Part shown: positions 10,122-21,105 of the stretch, piece by piece
Position numbering within the stretch: position 1 is the stretch's first letter
How the letters are laid out: each line of letters opens with the position of its first letter
Made by a program: the position numbers and the translations under genes
The notes under the pieces: generated by a model
What the model saw: the letters and a program-made list of their open reading frames with translations, nothing else
The model's database searches: none
What the model was told of the DNA's origin: nothing
Source of the DNA: Sphingomonas sp. PAMC26645
GTDB taxonomy: Bacteria; Pseudomonadota; Alphaproteobacteria; Sphingomonadales; Sphingomonadaceae
Direction: 5' to 3'
DNA: 64,000 nt
NCBI RefSeq assembly: GCF_004795835.1
Contig: NZ_CP039249.1
Coordinates: forward strand, 1,112,501 to 1,176,500

Positions 10122-12161
10122 GTGATCGCGACCCTGGTCCTGTGGAGCCATGCGCTTGCCGCGTTGCTGTTCGGCGCGGTGGCGCTTGGGCAGATGCGGC
10201 GGCCGAGCGGGCATTGGCCGCATCGCGCGTTGCTGGTGGCGCTGGTCGCGACCAGCCTGTGGGCGCTCGCGGTCGCGGGGATCGGGGCGCAGGACATCGC
10301 GACTCGCGTCGCGGCGAGCGTTCGCGATGTCGCCTGGCTCGGGTTCATGCTGGCAATGGTGCGGCGCGATCATACGGGCAACCGGGCGCTAGACGCGGTG
10401 TATCTGGTGGTGATGACGCTCGCCGGTGCGGCGGCGCTGCTCGCCTTCGTGGAAGTTGCCGTCCTACACGACGAGGCGTTCGCTGCGGTCGCGTCCGCGC
10501 GCGCGATGCTCGGCATGATGGGGGCGGTGAGCGCGCTGGTCCTCACGCATCACCTGTATCAGGCCGCGCCGGCATCGCGGGGCGGCGTCCGGCTGGTGAT
10601 GCTGGCGCTTGCGGCGATGTGGGGCGTCGACCTGTTGGTGGCGGCGTTGGCCTATGCCTCGACGGTGGCGGCGCCGACCGCGTTCGTCGCGCGGGGTGTC
10701 GTGATGATCGGCGTCGCGGCTATGCTCGTCGTCGGCGTGCATCGCAGCGGCGAGTGGACGCTCGCCTTGTCGCGGCCGATCGCGGTGCGTGCATTGTCGG
10801 CGATCGCGCTGGTCCTCTACGCGGGCATCACCGCGCTTGCGACCGCCATCGTCGCCAGCCTTGCCGGGCCCTATGCGCGGGTGGCGCAGACGGCGATCGT
10901 GTTCGGCGCGACGGCGATGGTGGTGGCGCTGCTGTCGACGCCCTGGTTGCGGGCATGGGCTAAGGTAAAGGTGGCGAAGCATCTGTTTCGCCATCGCTAT
11001 GACTACCGCGCCGAGTGGCAGCGCTTCACCGATACGCTGGGCCGACCCGATTCCGGTGCGGAGTCGCTCGACTGTCGCGTGGTAAAGTCGATCGCCGACC
11101 TGACCGACTCGCCCGGGGGGCTGTTGCTGGTGCCCGACGGGGCATCGTTGGGGCCAGGCGCGACGTGGAACTGGGCGGGAGCCGCCGATGGTCCACGCGA
11201 TGAGACGTTGGCGCGGTATCTCGCGCAGGACGCGCGGATCGTCGAACTGGACCGCGTCCGCGCCGGCACCGCGCCAGGCGGCGACGTGACGAGCGTTCCC
11301 GATTGGCTCCGCGACTGTCCCGAGGCGTGGGCGATCGTGCCGCTGGTGCACGGCGGCGCGCTGGTTGGCGCGATCGTGCTGGCGCGCCCACCGGTCGACC
11401 GGGCGCTCGACTGGGAGGATTTCGACCTGCTTCGGGTCGCGGGTCGGCAGGCGGCGAGTTACCTTGCCGAGGATCGCGCGCATGCGGCGTTGGCGGATGC
11501 AGCGCGGTTCGATGAGTTCAATCGACGGTTCGCGTTCATCCTGCACGACATCAAGAACCTCGTCAGCCAGTTGACGCTGGTTGCACGCAACACAGAGCGG
11601 CACGCCGACAATCCGGATTTCCGCGTCGACATGGTCGCCACCCTCAAGGACTCGTCCGATCGCATGAACGCGTTGCTCGCCCGCCTTTCGCAGCACGGAC
11701 CCGTCCGGGGCGAACCGCTTCAGCCGATCGACGTCGCCACCATCGTCGAGCGAGTCGCGGCTGATCGCAAGTCGCAGCACCCCATTGTCGCGCGCGGCGG
11801 TCCGGCCTGCGCGCTGGGGCACGCGGCCCGACTCGAACAGGTGTTGGGACAGCTCGTCCAGAACGCGGTCGAGGCTAGCGCTGCGGATGCGCCCATCCTG
11901 TTGGCAGTCGAGACGATCGGCGAGCAGGTGGCGATCGACGTGATCGACCATGGCTGTGGCATGACGCCGGGCTTTGTCCGCGACCAGCTGTTCAAGCCGT
12001 TCGTGTCGTCCAAGCCCGCTGGCTTCGGGATCGGCGCGTTCGAGGCACGACAATTGGTGCACGCGATGGGTGGCGCGCTCGACGTCGCCAGCCGGGAGGG
12101 AGAGGGCACGCGCTTCCGCATCCTGCTGCCCGCGGTCGCGGCGCTGGAGGTGGCGGCGTGA
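10122..12161 (+). CDS. prsK: PEP-CTERM system histidine kinase PrsK
   Basis: 679 residues from a GTG, 20 bases after the sugar transferase. The N-terminal ~290 residues are strongly hydrophobic (about eight membrane segments), followed by a GAF-like sensor region. The kinase core has the H-box FILHDIKNLVSQ (His475) and ends with the ATPase motifs DHGCGMTP and GFGIGAFEA. This layout is that of PrsK, the sensor paired with PrsR in polysaccharide/exosortase loci. The stop overlaps the prsR start (GTGA), so the pair is co-translated. Confidence 0.88.
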   Translation: MIATLVLWSHALAALLFGAVALGQMRRPSGHWPHRALLVALVATSLWALAVAGIGAQDIATRVAASVRDVAWLGFMLAMVRRDHTGNRALDAVYLVVMTLAGAAALLAFVEVAVLHDEAFAAVASARAMLGMMGAVSALVLTHHLYQAAPASRGGVRLVMLALAAMWGVDLLVAALAYASTVAAPTAFVARGVVMIGVAAMLVVGVHRSGEWTLALSRPIAVRALSAIALVLYAGITALATAIVASLAGPYARVAQTAIVFGATAMVVALLSTPWLRAWAKVKVAKHLFRHRYDYRAEWQRFTDTLGRPDSGAESLDCRVVKSIADLTDSPGGLLLVPDGASLGPGATWNWAGAADGPRDETLARYLAQDARIVELDRVRAGTAPGGDVTSVPDWLRDCPEAWAIVPLVHGGALVGAIVLARPPVDRALDWEDFDLLRVAGRQAASYLAEDRAHAALADAARFDEFNRRFAFILHDIKNLVSQLTLVARNTERHADNPDFRVDMVATLKDSSDRMNALLARLSQHGPVRGEPLQPIDVATIVERVAADRKSQHPIVARGGPACALGHAARLEQVLGQLVQNAVEASAADAPILLAVETIGEQVAIDVIDHGCGMTPGFVRDQLFKPFVSSKPAGFGIGAFEARQLVHAMGGALDVASREGEGTRFRILLPAVAALEVAA

Positions 12162-13516
12162 GCGGAAACGAGCGCCCCGTCCTGCTGATCGTCGAGGACG
12201 ACCTCGGTCTGCAGCGGCAATTGCGCTGGGCGTATGAGGGCTATGAGATCGTCGTCGCGAGCGATCGGGCGCAGGCGCTCGACGCGGTGCGCGCGCATGA
12301 GCCTGCGGTCGTCACGCTGGACCTCGGCCTGCCGCCCGATCCGGACGGAGTCACCGAAGGGTTTGCCACCCTGCGCGACATCCTCGCGATGAAGCCGGAT
12401 ACCAAGGTGATCGTCGCCTCCGGGCACGGCGCGCGCGAAAGTGCGTTGCAGGCGATCGCGGATGGCGCCTGGGACTTCTATGCCAAGCCGATCGACATCG
12501 ATGCGCTCGGGATGATCGTCAGCCGTGCGTTTCATGTCCATGCGCTGGCGACCGAGAACCGCAGGCTTGCCGCGCGGATCGACGCGGGCGGGTTCGGCGG
12601 GTTGATCAGCGCTTCGCCCGAGATGGCGGTGGTCACGCGCACGCTGGAGCGAGTCGCGCCCGCCAACGTCTCGGTGATGCTGCTCGGCGCGAGCGGTACC
12701 GGCAAGGAGCTGCTCGCGCGTGGGCTGCATGACGCGTCGCCACGGTCGCGGGGGAATTTCGTCGCGATCAACTGCGCCGCGATCCCCGAGACGCTGCTCG
12801 AAAGCGAGCTGTTCGGTCATGAGAAGGGCGCGTTCACCGGCGCGGTGAAGACAACCGAGGGCAAGATCGAGCAGGCCGCCAGCGGCACGCTTTTCCTCGA
12901 CGAGATCGGCGACGTGCCGCTTGCGCTCCAGGTGAAGCTGTTGCGGTTCCTCCAGGAGCGCGTGATCGAGCGGGTCGGCGGGCGCAAAGCGATCCCGGTC
13001 GATACGCGGATCGTCTGCGCGACTCACCAGAATGTCGACGCGATGGTCGCGGACGGGCGGTTCCGCGAGGATCTGTATTACCGGCTCGCGGAGATCGTCG
13101 TGCGGATACCGGCATTGGCCGCGCGGACCGGCGACGCGGTGCTGCTCGCGCGGCACTTCGTCACGCGCTATGCTCGCACGATGAACCCCGTCGTCACCGG
13201 CCTGGCCCCCGATGCGCGTGCCGCGATCGACGGCTGGGGTTGGCCGGGCAACGTCCGCGAGCTGGAGAACCGGATCAAGCGCGCGGTCATCATGGCCGAT
13301 GGCAAGCTCGTCACGGCGGCCGATCTCGACCTCGACGGCAAGGGCGAGGAGGCCGCCGCGCTCAACCTGCGCGCCGCCCGCGAACTCGCCGACCGGAAGG
13401 CGATCCGCCAGGCGCTGGCGAGGGCCAACGGCAATATCTCCGGCGCATCGCGGTTGCTCGGGATCAGCCGTCCAACCTTGTACGACCTCCTGAAAAGCTA
13501 TGATCTCCATGCCTGA
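12158..13516 (+). CDS. prsR: PEP-CTERM-box response regulator PrsR (sigma-54 activator)
   Basis: 452 residues. The receiver domain has acceptor Asp55 (TLDLGLPP). An AAA+ sigma-54 interaction domain follows with Walker A GASGTGKE, the GAFTGA loop that contacts sigma-54, and the Walker B region TLFLDEIGD. The Fis-type helix-turn-helix is at the C-terminus (NISGASRLLGISRPTLYDLL). It should activate sigma-54 promoters of exopolysaccharide or PEP-CTERM genes in response to PrsK. I could not identify a convincing -24/-12 site in the window. Confidence 0.9.
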   Translation: MSGNERPVLLIVEDDLGLQRQLRWAYEGYEIVVASDRAQALDAVRAHEPAVVTLDLGLPPDPDGVTEGFATLRDILAMKPDTKVIVASGHGARESALQAIADGAWDFYAKPIDIDALGMIVSRAFHVHALATENRRLAARIDAGGFGGLISASPEMAVVTRTLERVAPANVSVMLLGASGTGKELLARGLHDASPRSRGNFVAINCAAIPETLLESELFGHEKGAFTGAVKTTEGKIEQAASGTLFLDEIGDVPLALQVKLLRFLQERVIERVGGRKAIPVDTRIVCATHQNVDAMVADGRFREDLYYRLAEIVVRIPALAARTGDAVLLARHFVTRYARTMNPVVTGLAPDARAAIDGWGWPGNVRELENRIKRAVIMADGKLVTAADLDLDGKGEEAAALNLRAARELADRKAIRQALARANGNISGASRLLGISRPTLYDLLKSYDLHA

Positions 13517-15530
13517 GACCGGATCCGCGGCGACGCACACGCATCGTTATCCGTTGCTGAGCCGGGGCCGGCGTCGGCGCCTGAAAATGCGCGGCGTCGT
13601 TACCGCGAGATATACACGCTTGGTTGCGATCGGCGTCCTGTGTCTGCTGATCGTCGGTATCGCGATCGCCCTCGCGACTCGTCCGCCGCGGCCAGATGCC
13701 CGTCGGTCGCTAGTCGACAGCCTGACGACGCTGGCAGCAGGAAACTACAGTGCCGCCCGCACCAACGCGCAGGCCGCGATCAAGGCTGCCCCGACGTTGG
13801 GGATCGCGCATGCGGTACTGGCGCGCGCGTATCTCGAACTGGGCGACGGGCTTGCGGCGGAGGCGGAACTGGCGCGGGCGACCGACGCGGGGTTGCCCGC
13901 GGATCGCCTGCATCAGCTTCAGGCACATGCGCGATTGCTGCAGGGCGACCCCGATGGCGCGATCGACGAGGCGGCGCAGGCGCAACCGCGGTATGCTGGG
14001 TACGCTGCGCGAATTCAGGCACGGGCGCTGGCGTCGCAAGGCAAGCCGGTAGAGGCGCAGGCGGTGCTTCGGGCGCTGCTCGAGCAGGCGCCTACCGATG
14101 GCGCGGCGTGGACGGATCTCGGCCGTATCCGGTTGACGGCGGGCGATGTCGGCGGCGCGTCGGTCGCGGCGGCGCGCGCGGTGACGCTGGCGCGGGGCGA
14201 ACCTGCGGCGCTGACGTTGCAGGGGGAGGTCATTCGCAGCCGCTACGGCCTGGTTGCCGCGCTGCCGTGGTTCGAGGCGGCGTTGCAGCGCGACGCGTAT
14301 TATCACCCCGCGCTGATCGAATATGCGGCGACGCTGGGCGAGGCGGGTCGGAATGCCGACATGCTGGCGGCGACGCGTCGCGCGCTGTTGGCGCGGCCGG
14401 GCAGCCCGCAGGCGTTGTACCTCCAGGCGGTATTGGCGGCGCGCGCCGGACGAATCGATCTGGCGCGCGGGCTGCTGCAACGAACCGGTAGCGCGGTTGC
14501 CGGCCTGCCGGGTGCGATGCTGCTGTCGGGCAGTCTCGACTATGCGGAAGGCAAGTTCGAACAGGCGGCGGTCACGTGGCGACAGTTGGTCGCTATCCAG
14601 CCACTCAACGTGACCGCGCGCCGACTGCTGTGCGCGGCGCTGCTTCGGTCTGGGGACGCGCAGGCCGCGCTAGGCGTGCTGAGGCCGATCGGGCTGCGCG
14701 CCGACGCGGACAGTTACGCGCTGACGACGATCGCGCGGGCGTTTGACGCGACCGGGGATACCTCGACCGCGGCGCAATTCCTTGATCGTGAAGCGGGGGG
14801 GCGGACGGCGCCCAGTGGGATCTTCGGTACGGACGATTCGGTCGGCGCATTGTTGGCCGTTGCCGATGCTGCGTCGAACGACCCGACCTATGTGCTGGGG
14901 GTGATCCGCGGCCAGATCGCGCGTGGGGATACTGCCGGCGCGATTGCTCGGGCGCGTGCGCTCGTCACGGCGAGCCCCGGCGCACCTGCCGCGCAACTGG
15001 CACTTGGGGACGCACTGGTTGTTGCCGGGCGCTATCCCGAGGCGGCTGGCGTCTATGCGCGTGCAGCGGATCTATCGTTCGACGAACCGACGATGTTGCG
15101 TCTGGTCGATGCGCTTGGTCGAGCCGGGCGCACGCAGGACGCTGCGGCTTCGCTGGCGCTGTATCTGTCGCAGAACCCGCAAAGCCTGACCGGGCTCCGT
15201 CTCCTGGGCCACTGGCAGGTCGCGTCCGGGGATTGGGACAAGGCTATCGAGACGCTGGAGGGGGTGCGGCGAAGGGTCGGCAACCGGGATGGTGGCATAT
15301 TAAGCGACCTTGCGCTCGCCTATGCGGGTAGCGACGACGGCGCCATTGCGGCTCGCTACGGTAACGCTGCGTATAGTCTCGCGCCGATGAATGCAGCTGC
15401 GGCGGATGCCTACGGTATCGCCTTGGCGGCGAGCGGGAACGTCGGTGGCGCGCGCCAGTTGCTCGACAAGGCGGTCCGACTCGCCCCGGGTGATGCGGTG
15501 ATTGCAGGCCACCGCCGCCAGCTTGGCTGA
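13500..15530 (+). CDS. TPR-repeat protein, PrsT-like
   Basis: 676 residues, overlapping the end of prsR by 17 bases; the ATG at 13509 is an equally possible start. A membrane anchor lies around residues 41-61 (LVAIGVLCLLIVGIAIALA). The rest is helical tetratricopeptide repeats (for example AHAVLARAYLELGDGLAAEAEL and AQLALGDALVVAGRYPEAAGVYARA). The position after prsK-prsR suggests PrsT, a TPR partner in exopolysaccharide/exosortase loci. It is shorter than the ~900 residues usual for PrsT, so the name is tentative. Confidence 0.75.
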   Translation: MISMPETGSAATHTHRYPLLSRGRRRRLKMRGVVTARYTRLVAIGVLCLLIVGIAIALATRPPRPDARRSLVDSLTTLAAGNYSAARTNAQAAIKAAPTLGIAHAVLARAYLELGDGLAAEAELARATDAGLPADRLHQLQAHARLLQGDPDGAIDEAAQAQPRYAGYAARIQARALASQGKPVEAQAVLRALLEQAPTDGAAWTDLGRIRLTAGDVGGASVAAARAVTLARGEPAALTLQGEVIRSRYGLVAALPWFEAALQRDAYYHPALIEYAATLGEAGRNADMLAATRRALLARPGSPQALYLQAVLAARAGRIDLARGLLQRTGSAVAGLPGAMLLSGSLDYAEGKFEQAAVTWRQLVAIQPLNVTARRLLCAALLRSGDAQAALGVLRPIGLRADADSYALTTIARAFDATGDTSTAAQFLDREAGGRTAPSGIFGTDDSVGALLAVADAASNDPTYVLGVIRGQIARGDTAGAIARARALVTASPGAPAAQLALGDALVVAGRYPEAAGVYARAADLSFDEPTMLRLVDALGRAGRTQDAAASLALYLSQNPQSLTGLRLLGHWQVASGDWDKAIETLEGVRRRVGNRDGGILSDLALAYAGSDDGAIAARYGNAAYSLAPMNAAAADAYGIALAASGNVGGARQLLDKAVRLAPGDAVIAGHRRQLG

Positions 15531-15592
15531 ACGCTACCGGTCCTGCCTTCGGAACCCTTGCCTCTGGGAAGGCGTGTCGTCAGAAGCCGCGC

Positions 15593-16396
15593 ATGACCGA
15601 TCCGCTGGACCGCATCGCCGCCGCACTCGAGCGCCTGTCGCCACCCCCGCCGCCGGCCGCCGATCCGCGCGCGCATCCTGCGTATGTGTGGCGTGGTGGG
15701 GTGCTCCAGCCCGCGCGCGGGTTTGCGCCGTTGCCGCTCGATATGCTGATCGGTGTCGATCGCCAGAAGGCGTCGCTGCTGGCCAATCTGCGCCACCTCG
15801 CGGCGGGTCATGCCGCGCAGGACGTCCTGCTGTGGGGCGCACGGGGAACCGGCAAGTCGGCGCTTGTCAAAAGTGCGGTGGCGGACGTCCAGGGTTCGGG
15901 CGGCGATATCGCGTTGGTCGAGGTCACCGAGCTTGCCGGGTTGCCGACGCTGTTCGCGGCCTTGACGCAGGTGAGGCGCGCGTTCGTCGTATTCGTCGAC
16001 GATCTTGGGTTCGACGTTCCGGCCGAGGCGCGGGCGCTTCGGTCGATGCTGGAGGGTGGGGCGGAACCCCGGCCTGCCAATGTCCGATTGCTGGTGACCG
16101 CCAATCGACGGCATCTGGCGCCGCGGGACATCGCCGAACAGGAAAGTGCGATCAATCCGCGCGATGCGGCGGACGATCATCTGGCGCTGTCGGATCGCTT
16201 TGGCCTCAGCCTTGGCTTTCATGCACTTGATCAGGAAGGGTATCTTGCGATCGTTGCGGCCTATGCGGTGACACATGATCTGGAGTTCGAACCGGGCGAG
16301 GCCATCGGTTGGGCTACACGTCGGGGCAGCCGATCGGGCCGCGTCGCGTGGCAATATATAGTCGATCTAGCCGGTCGGGCCGGCAAGGCGTTGTAA
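15593..16396 (+). CDS. DUF815 family AAA-type ATPase
   Basis: 267 residues. Walker A is GARGTGKS near residues 82-89 and the Walker B-like strand is FVVFVDDLGF. LLVTANRRHL follows as the sensor-type segment. DUF815 proteins are small P-loop ATPases without a settled role. The gene follows prsT on the same strand after 62 bases, so it may be the last gene of that operon, but no mechanism links them. The N-terminal ~30 residues are proline-rich. Confidence 0.85.
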   Translation: MTDPLDRIAAALERLSPPPPPAADPRAHPAYVWRGGVLQPARGFAPLPLDMLIGVDRQKASLLANLRHLAAGHAAQDVLLWGARGTGKSALVKSAVADVQGSGGDIALVEVTELAGLPTLFAALTQVRRAFVVFVDDLGFDVPAEARALRSMLEGGAEPRPANVRLLVTANRRHLAPRDIAEQESAINPRDAADDHLALSDRFGLSLGFHALDQEGYLAIVAAYAVTHDLEFEPGEAIGWATRRGSRSGRVAWQYIVDLAGRAGKAL

Positions 16397-16400
16397 TCTC

Positions 16401-16433
16401 AAAAACGGTGGGCCGGTGCCGAAGCACCGGCCC
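16401..16433 (-). terminator. Rho-independent terminator of the 80-residue protein gene
   Basis: On the minus strand GGGCCGGTGC, loop TTCG and GCACCGGCCC (16433-16410) are followed by a short run of T (16405-16401). It lies just past the stop at 16441. Confidence 0.8.
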
Positions 16434-16440
16434 GGCAACA

Positions 16441-16683
16441 TCAGTTGCTGTCCGAATCGTCGTTGTTGTCGTTGACGATGGCGATAACGCCGATCGCTGC
16501 AACGCCAGCTACGATCAGGAGGGCGAAGATGCCGCCGCCGCCTGCGAGCTCGTTCTTGCCGGACGTTGCCGAGCCAACGCGTGCGTTCGCAACCGACAGG
16601 CTGGCAGGAGCAGCCGACGCTGCAACCGAGGTGGTCATCATTGCAACGGCAAGTGCGCCGCCGGTAAGGGCCTTGAGCTTCAT
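16441..16683 (-). CDS. Small exported/membrane protein with acidic tail, stress-type promoter
   Basis: 80 residues from the ATG at 16683, with GGAG at a workable distance; an ATG at 16689 is too close to that site. A signal peptide (LTGGALAVAMMTTSVAASA) is followed by a short linker (NARVGS, KNELAGGGG), one hydrophobic helix (IFALLIVAGVAAIGVIAIV) and a tail of Asp/Asn/Ser. I recognise this as a small family seen in sphingomonads but know no function. It has a perfect EcfG-type promoter and its own terminator, so it is a monocistronic, probably stress-induced envelope protein. The tail is not a PEP-CTERM motif. Confidence 0.75.
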   Translation of the reverse strand: MKLKALTGGALAVAMMTTSVAASAAPASLSVANARVGSATSGKNELAGGGGIFALLIVAGVAAIGVIAIVNDNNDDSDSN

Positions 16684-16717
16684 ATACATCTCCGCATTAA
16701 ACAAACAGAACTGCCGC

Positions 16718-16742
16718 AACGCAGCAATTGCACGGTGGTTCC
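16718..16742 (-). promoter_or_regulatory. EcfG-type promoter, exact consensus
   Basis: On the minus strand GGAAC (16742-16738), 16 bases, then CGTT (16721-16718). The predicted transcript starts about 28 bases before the ATG at 16683. This is the best match to the general stress promoter in the window. Confidence 0.75.
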
Positions 16743-16781
16743 CGTATTGACCTAAGACAGAAACGTCCAGCGAAATATAGT

Positions 16782-18563
<1,782 letters not shown>

Positions 18564-18684
18564 GTCCGCGCCACGTAGGGGGGCGAAGTGATGCAGGCAA
18601 GTTACACCGCGCGGGCTTCGTGCTGTCCGCGGCCTGTCGCGATCATTCACAGGCTGTTCAATGCGGGAGGCCTATGCCACCGCC

Positions 18685-18999
18685 ATGAAGATGCTGCTTT
18701 TCCTTGCAACCCTGGCCGCTGCGCCGTTCCTGATGGGTGCCGCACCCATGCTGGCGGGTGAGCCCCCGCAGCGTCGCAGCGACCAGATGTCGGCGTTGCA
18801 GGCGCGCAAGACCGGAGCGCCGTCTTTGCGCGAGATCGAGTCCCGTGTGATCCCGACGATGCGGGGCGCGCAGTATCTCGGCTCGGACTATGATTCGGGC
18901 AGCGCCATTTACACGCTGAAATTCCTGCGCGATGGAACCGTCATCTGGGTCGACGTCGATGGTCGTAACGGCCAGATCGTCGGCCGCACGGGTCGCTGA
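18685..18999 (+). CDS. PepSY domain periplasmic protein
   Basis: 104 residues from the ATG at 18685, chosen because it opens a signal peptide (MKMLLFLATLAAAPFL); a start at 18661 would add eight residues. The mature part is one PepSY-like domain (LREIESRVIP, YTLKFLRDGTVIWVDVDGRNGQIVG). PepSY domains often regulate or inhibit partners in the envelope. The response regulator starts 23 bases downstream and the kinase next, so it is probably an accessory sensor component of that two-component system. Confidence 0.8.
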   Translation: MKMLLFLATLAAAPFLMGAAPMLAGEPPQRRSDQMSALQARKTGAPSLREIESRVIPTMRGAQYLGSDYDSGSAIYTLKFLRDGTVIWVDVDGRNGQIVGRTGR

Positions 19000-19022
19000 A
19001 CACTGTAATCGAGAGGATTGTC

Positions 19023-19688
19023 ATGCGCGTTCTGATCGTCGAGGACGAGCCGAATCTCGGCCAGCAATTGAAGAATACTCTGGAAGGGGCCGGCTATGCG
19101 ATCGACCTCGCGGTCGATGGCGAGGAAGGGCATTTCCTTGGCTCCACCGAGAATTACGACGCGGTCGTGCTCGATCTCGGGCTGCCCGAGATCGACGGGC
19201 TGACCGTGCTCGATCGGTGGCGCAAGGAGGGCAAGACGATGCCCGTGCTGGTGCTGACCGCGCGCGACAGCTGGTCGGACAAGGTCGCGGGCCTAGATGC
19301 GGGCGCGGACGATTACGTCGCCAAGCCGTTCCAGAGCGAGGAGCTGATCGCGCGTCTTCGTGCGCTGATCCGTCGTGCTTCGGGCAATGCTTCGTCCGAG
19401 CTGACTGCGGGTGACATTCGCCTCGACACGCGCAGCGGCAAGGTGACGCGCGCCGGCGAGCCGGTGAAGCTGACCGCGCAGGAATACAAGCTGCTGAGCT
19501 ACCTGCTGCATCACAAGGGCAAGGTCGTCAGCCGTACCGAGCTGATCGAGCATATCTACGACCAGGATTTCGATCGCGATTCGAACACGATCGAGGTCTT
19601 CGTGACGCGGATCCGCAAGAAGCTTGGCCAGGACGTGATCACGACGATCCGCGGGCTCGGCTATAGCCTCGAAGATCCGGACGCCTGA
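19023..19688 (+). CDS. OmpR/PhoP-family response regulator
   Basis: 221 residues, with GAGAGGA shortly before the ATG. The receiver domain has acceptor Asp51 (VVLDLGLPEID) and the switch region VLTARD and AKPF. The winged-helix DNA-binding domain has KLTAQEYKLLSYLLHHKGKV and the recognition-helix region SNTIEVFVTRIRKKLG. It is 10 bases from the kinase gene and is probably activated by it. Target genes are unknown. Confidence 0.93.
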   Translation: MRVLIVEDEPNLGQQLKNTLEGAGYAIDLAVDGEEGHFLGSTENYDAVVLDLGLPEIDGLTVLDRWRKEGKTMPVLVLTARDSWSDKVAGLDAGADDYVAKPFQSEELIARLRALIRRASGNASSELTAGDIRLDTRSGKVTRAGEPVKLTAQEYKLLSYLLHHKGKVVSRTELIEHIYDQDFDRDSNTIEVFVTRIRKKLGQDVITTIRGLGYSLEDPDA

Positions 19689-19698
19689 TCGGCTGACG

Positions 19699-21096
19699 AT
19701 GGACAGCGCGCCGGTCACAGACACGCCGATAGCGGACGGGCCGATCCGCGTGCCCGCCGCGGTCAAGGGATCGCTGTCGCGGCGGATGATCCTGATCGCG
19801 GCGGTGTGGATCGGCGTGCTGCTCAGCGGCGGCGGGTTCGCGCTCGACCGGGTGCTGTCGGCGGCGGTGACGCGTAATTTCGACGACCAGCTGGAATATG
19901 TGCTGCGGTCGCTGCTCAATTCGTCCGAGATCGGCCCCGACGGCGAAGTGATCTTCTCGCGCGAGGCGGCGGCCGACCAGCGGTTCGTCGAGCCGTATTC
20001 AGGGCTTTACTGGCAGGTGTCGGGCAAGGGTCGCGAGGATTTCCCGTCGCGTTCGCTATGGGATCGGCGGCTCGCGTTCGGCGGAACGCATGACGACCGC
20101 AACGCGCATTTCTACGACAGCACGCAGTTTCCGGACGAGAAGCTTCGCGTCGTCGAGCGGGACGCGGTGATCCCCGGGTCGAAGGTGCATTGGCGGTTCC
20201 AGGTGGCGCAGAGCCGCGACGGGCTCGATGCGCAGATCACGACGTTGCGGCGGACGCTGGTGCGCAGTTTCGCGCTACTCGCGCTCGGTCTGATCGTGAT
20301 GGCGGCGCTGCAGACGTTCTACGGGCTGTGGCCGCTGCGGCGGGTGCGCGAGGAGATCGCGCGGATGCGGGCGGGTCAGTCGAACCGCGTGTCGAGCGCG
20401 ATGCCGGTCGAGGTCGCGCCGATGGTCGAGGAACTGAACGCGCTGATCGAGCATAACGAGCGGCAGGCGGAGGAGGCGCGGCGGCATGCTGGCAACCTCG
20501 CGCACGCGCTGAAGACGCCGCTGACGGTGATCATGAACGCGGCGACGGCGCAGTCGGACGACCTCGCCGACACGGTCATCCGCGAGGCGCGGACGATGCG
20601 GCGGCAGGTCGACCATCACCTTGCGCGGGCGCGGGCGGTCGGGCGGCGTGGGTCGGCGCACAGCCGCGCCGACGTGTGGCCGAGCCTGGAGTCGGTCGAG
20701 CGCGCAGTCGGTCGGCTGTATCGGCACGTCCGGATCGACGTGACCGGGCCGCGTGGGTTGCAGGTCCATGTCGAGCGGCAGGATCTCGACGAGATGCTCG
20801 GCAATTTGATCGAGAACGCCGCGAAATATGGTGGCGGTAGCGTGTTCGTGACGGTCGGCGCGCAGTCGGGCTTCGTCGAGTTTTTGGTCGAGGACGACGG
20901 GGTCGGCATTCCGGAAGAGGAGCGGGTGAGGATCTTCGATCGGGGTGTGCGGCTGGATACGGGCAAGCCGGGGACGGGGCTCGGGCTGGCGATCGTGCGT
21001 GATGTGGCGGAGATCTACGAGGGGACGGTTGCGCTCGAGGAGAGCGAGGATCTTGGTGGGTTGCTGGTGCGGTTGCGGTTGCCGGCTGCTAACTGA
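19699..21096 (+). CDS. PhoQ-like sensor histidine kinase
   Basis: 465 residues. Membrane helices near residues 28-48 and 188-205 flank a ~140-residue periplasmic sensor. A HAMP region follows, then the H-box NLAHALKTPLTV with His269, of the PhoQ-like type (LAHxLKTPL). The ATPase domain has NLIENAAKY, VEDDGVGIPEE and GTGLGLAIV. It forms an operon with the PepSY gene and regulator upstream. The stimulus cannot be read from the sequence. Confidence 0.92.
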   Translation: MDSAPVTDTPIADGPIRVPAAVKGSLSRRMILIAAVWIGVLLSGGGFALDRVLSAAVTRNFDDQLEYVLRSLLNSSEIGPDGEVIFSREAAADQRFVEPYSGLYWQVSGKGREDFPSRSLWDRRLAFGGTHDDRNAHFYDSTQFPDEKLRVVERDAVIPGSKVHWRFQVAQSRDGLDAQITTLRRTLVRSFALLALGLIVMAALQTFYGLWPLRRVREEIARMRAGQSNRVSSAMPVEVAPMVEELNALIEHNERQAEEARRHAGNLAHALKTPLTVIMNAATAQSDDLADTVIREARTMRRQVDHHLARARAVGRRGSAHSRADVWPSLESVERAVGRLYRHVRIDVTGPRGLQVHVERQDLDEMLGNLIENAAKYGGGSVFVTVGAQSGFVEFLVEDDGVGIPEEERVRIFDRGVRLDTGKPGTGLGLAIVRDVAEIYEGTVALEESEDLGGLLVRLRLPAAN

Positions 21097-21105
21097 CGCC
21101 GTTTC

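Noticed and set aside
16441..16683. PEP-CTERM substrate near prsK-prsR
   Set aside because: The C-terminal helix is followed by Asp/Asn/Ser rather than an Arg-rich end, and no Pro-Glu-Pro motif precedes it.
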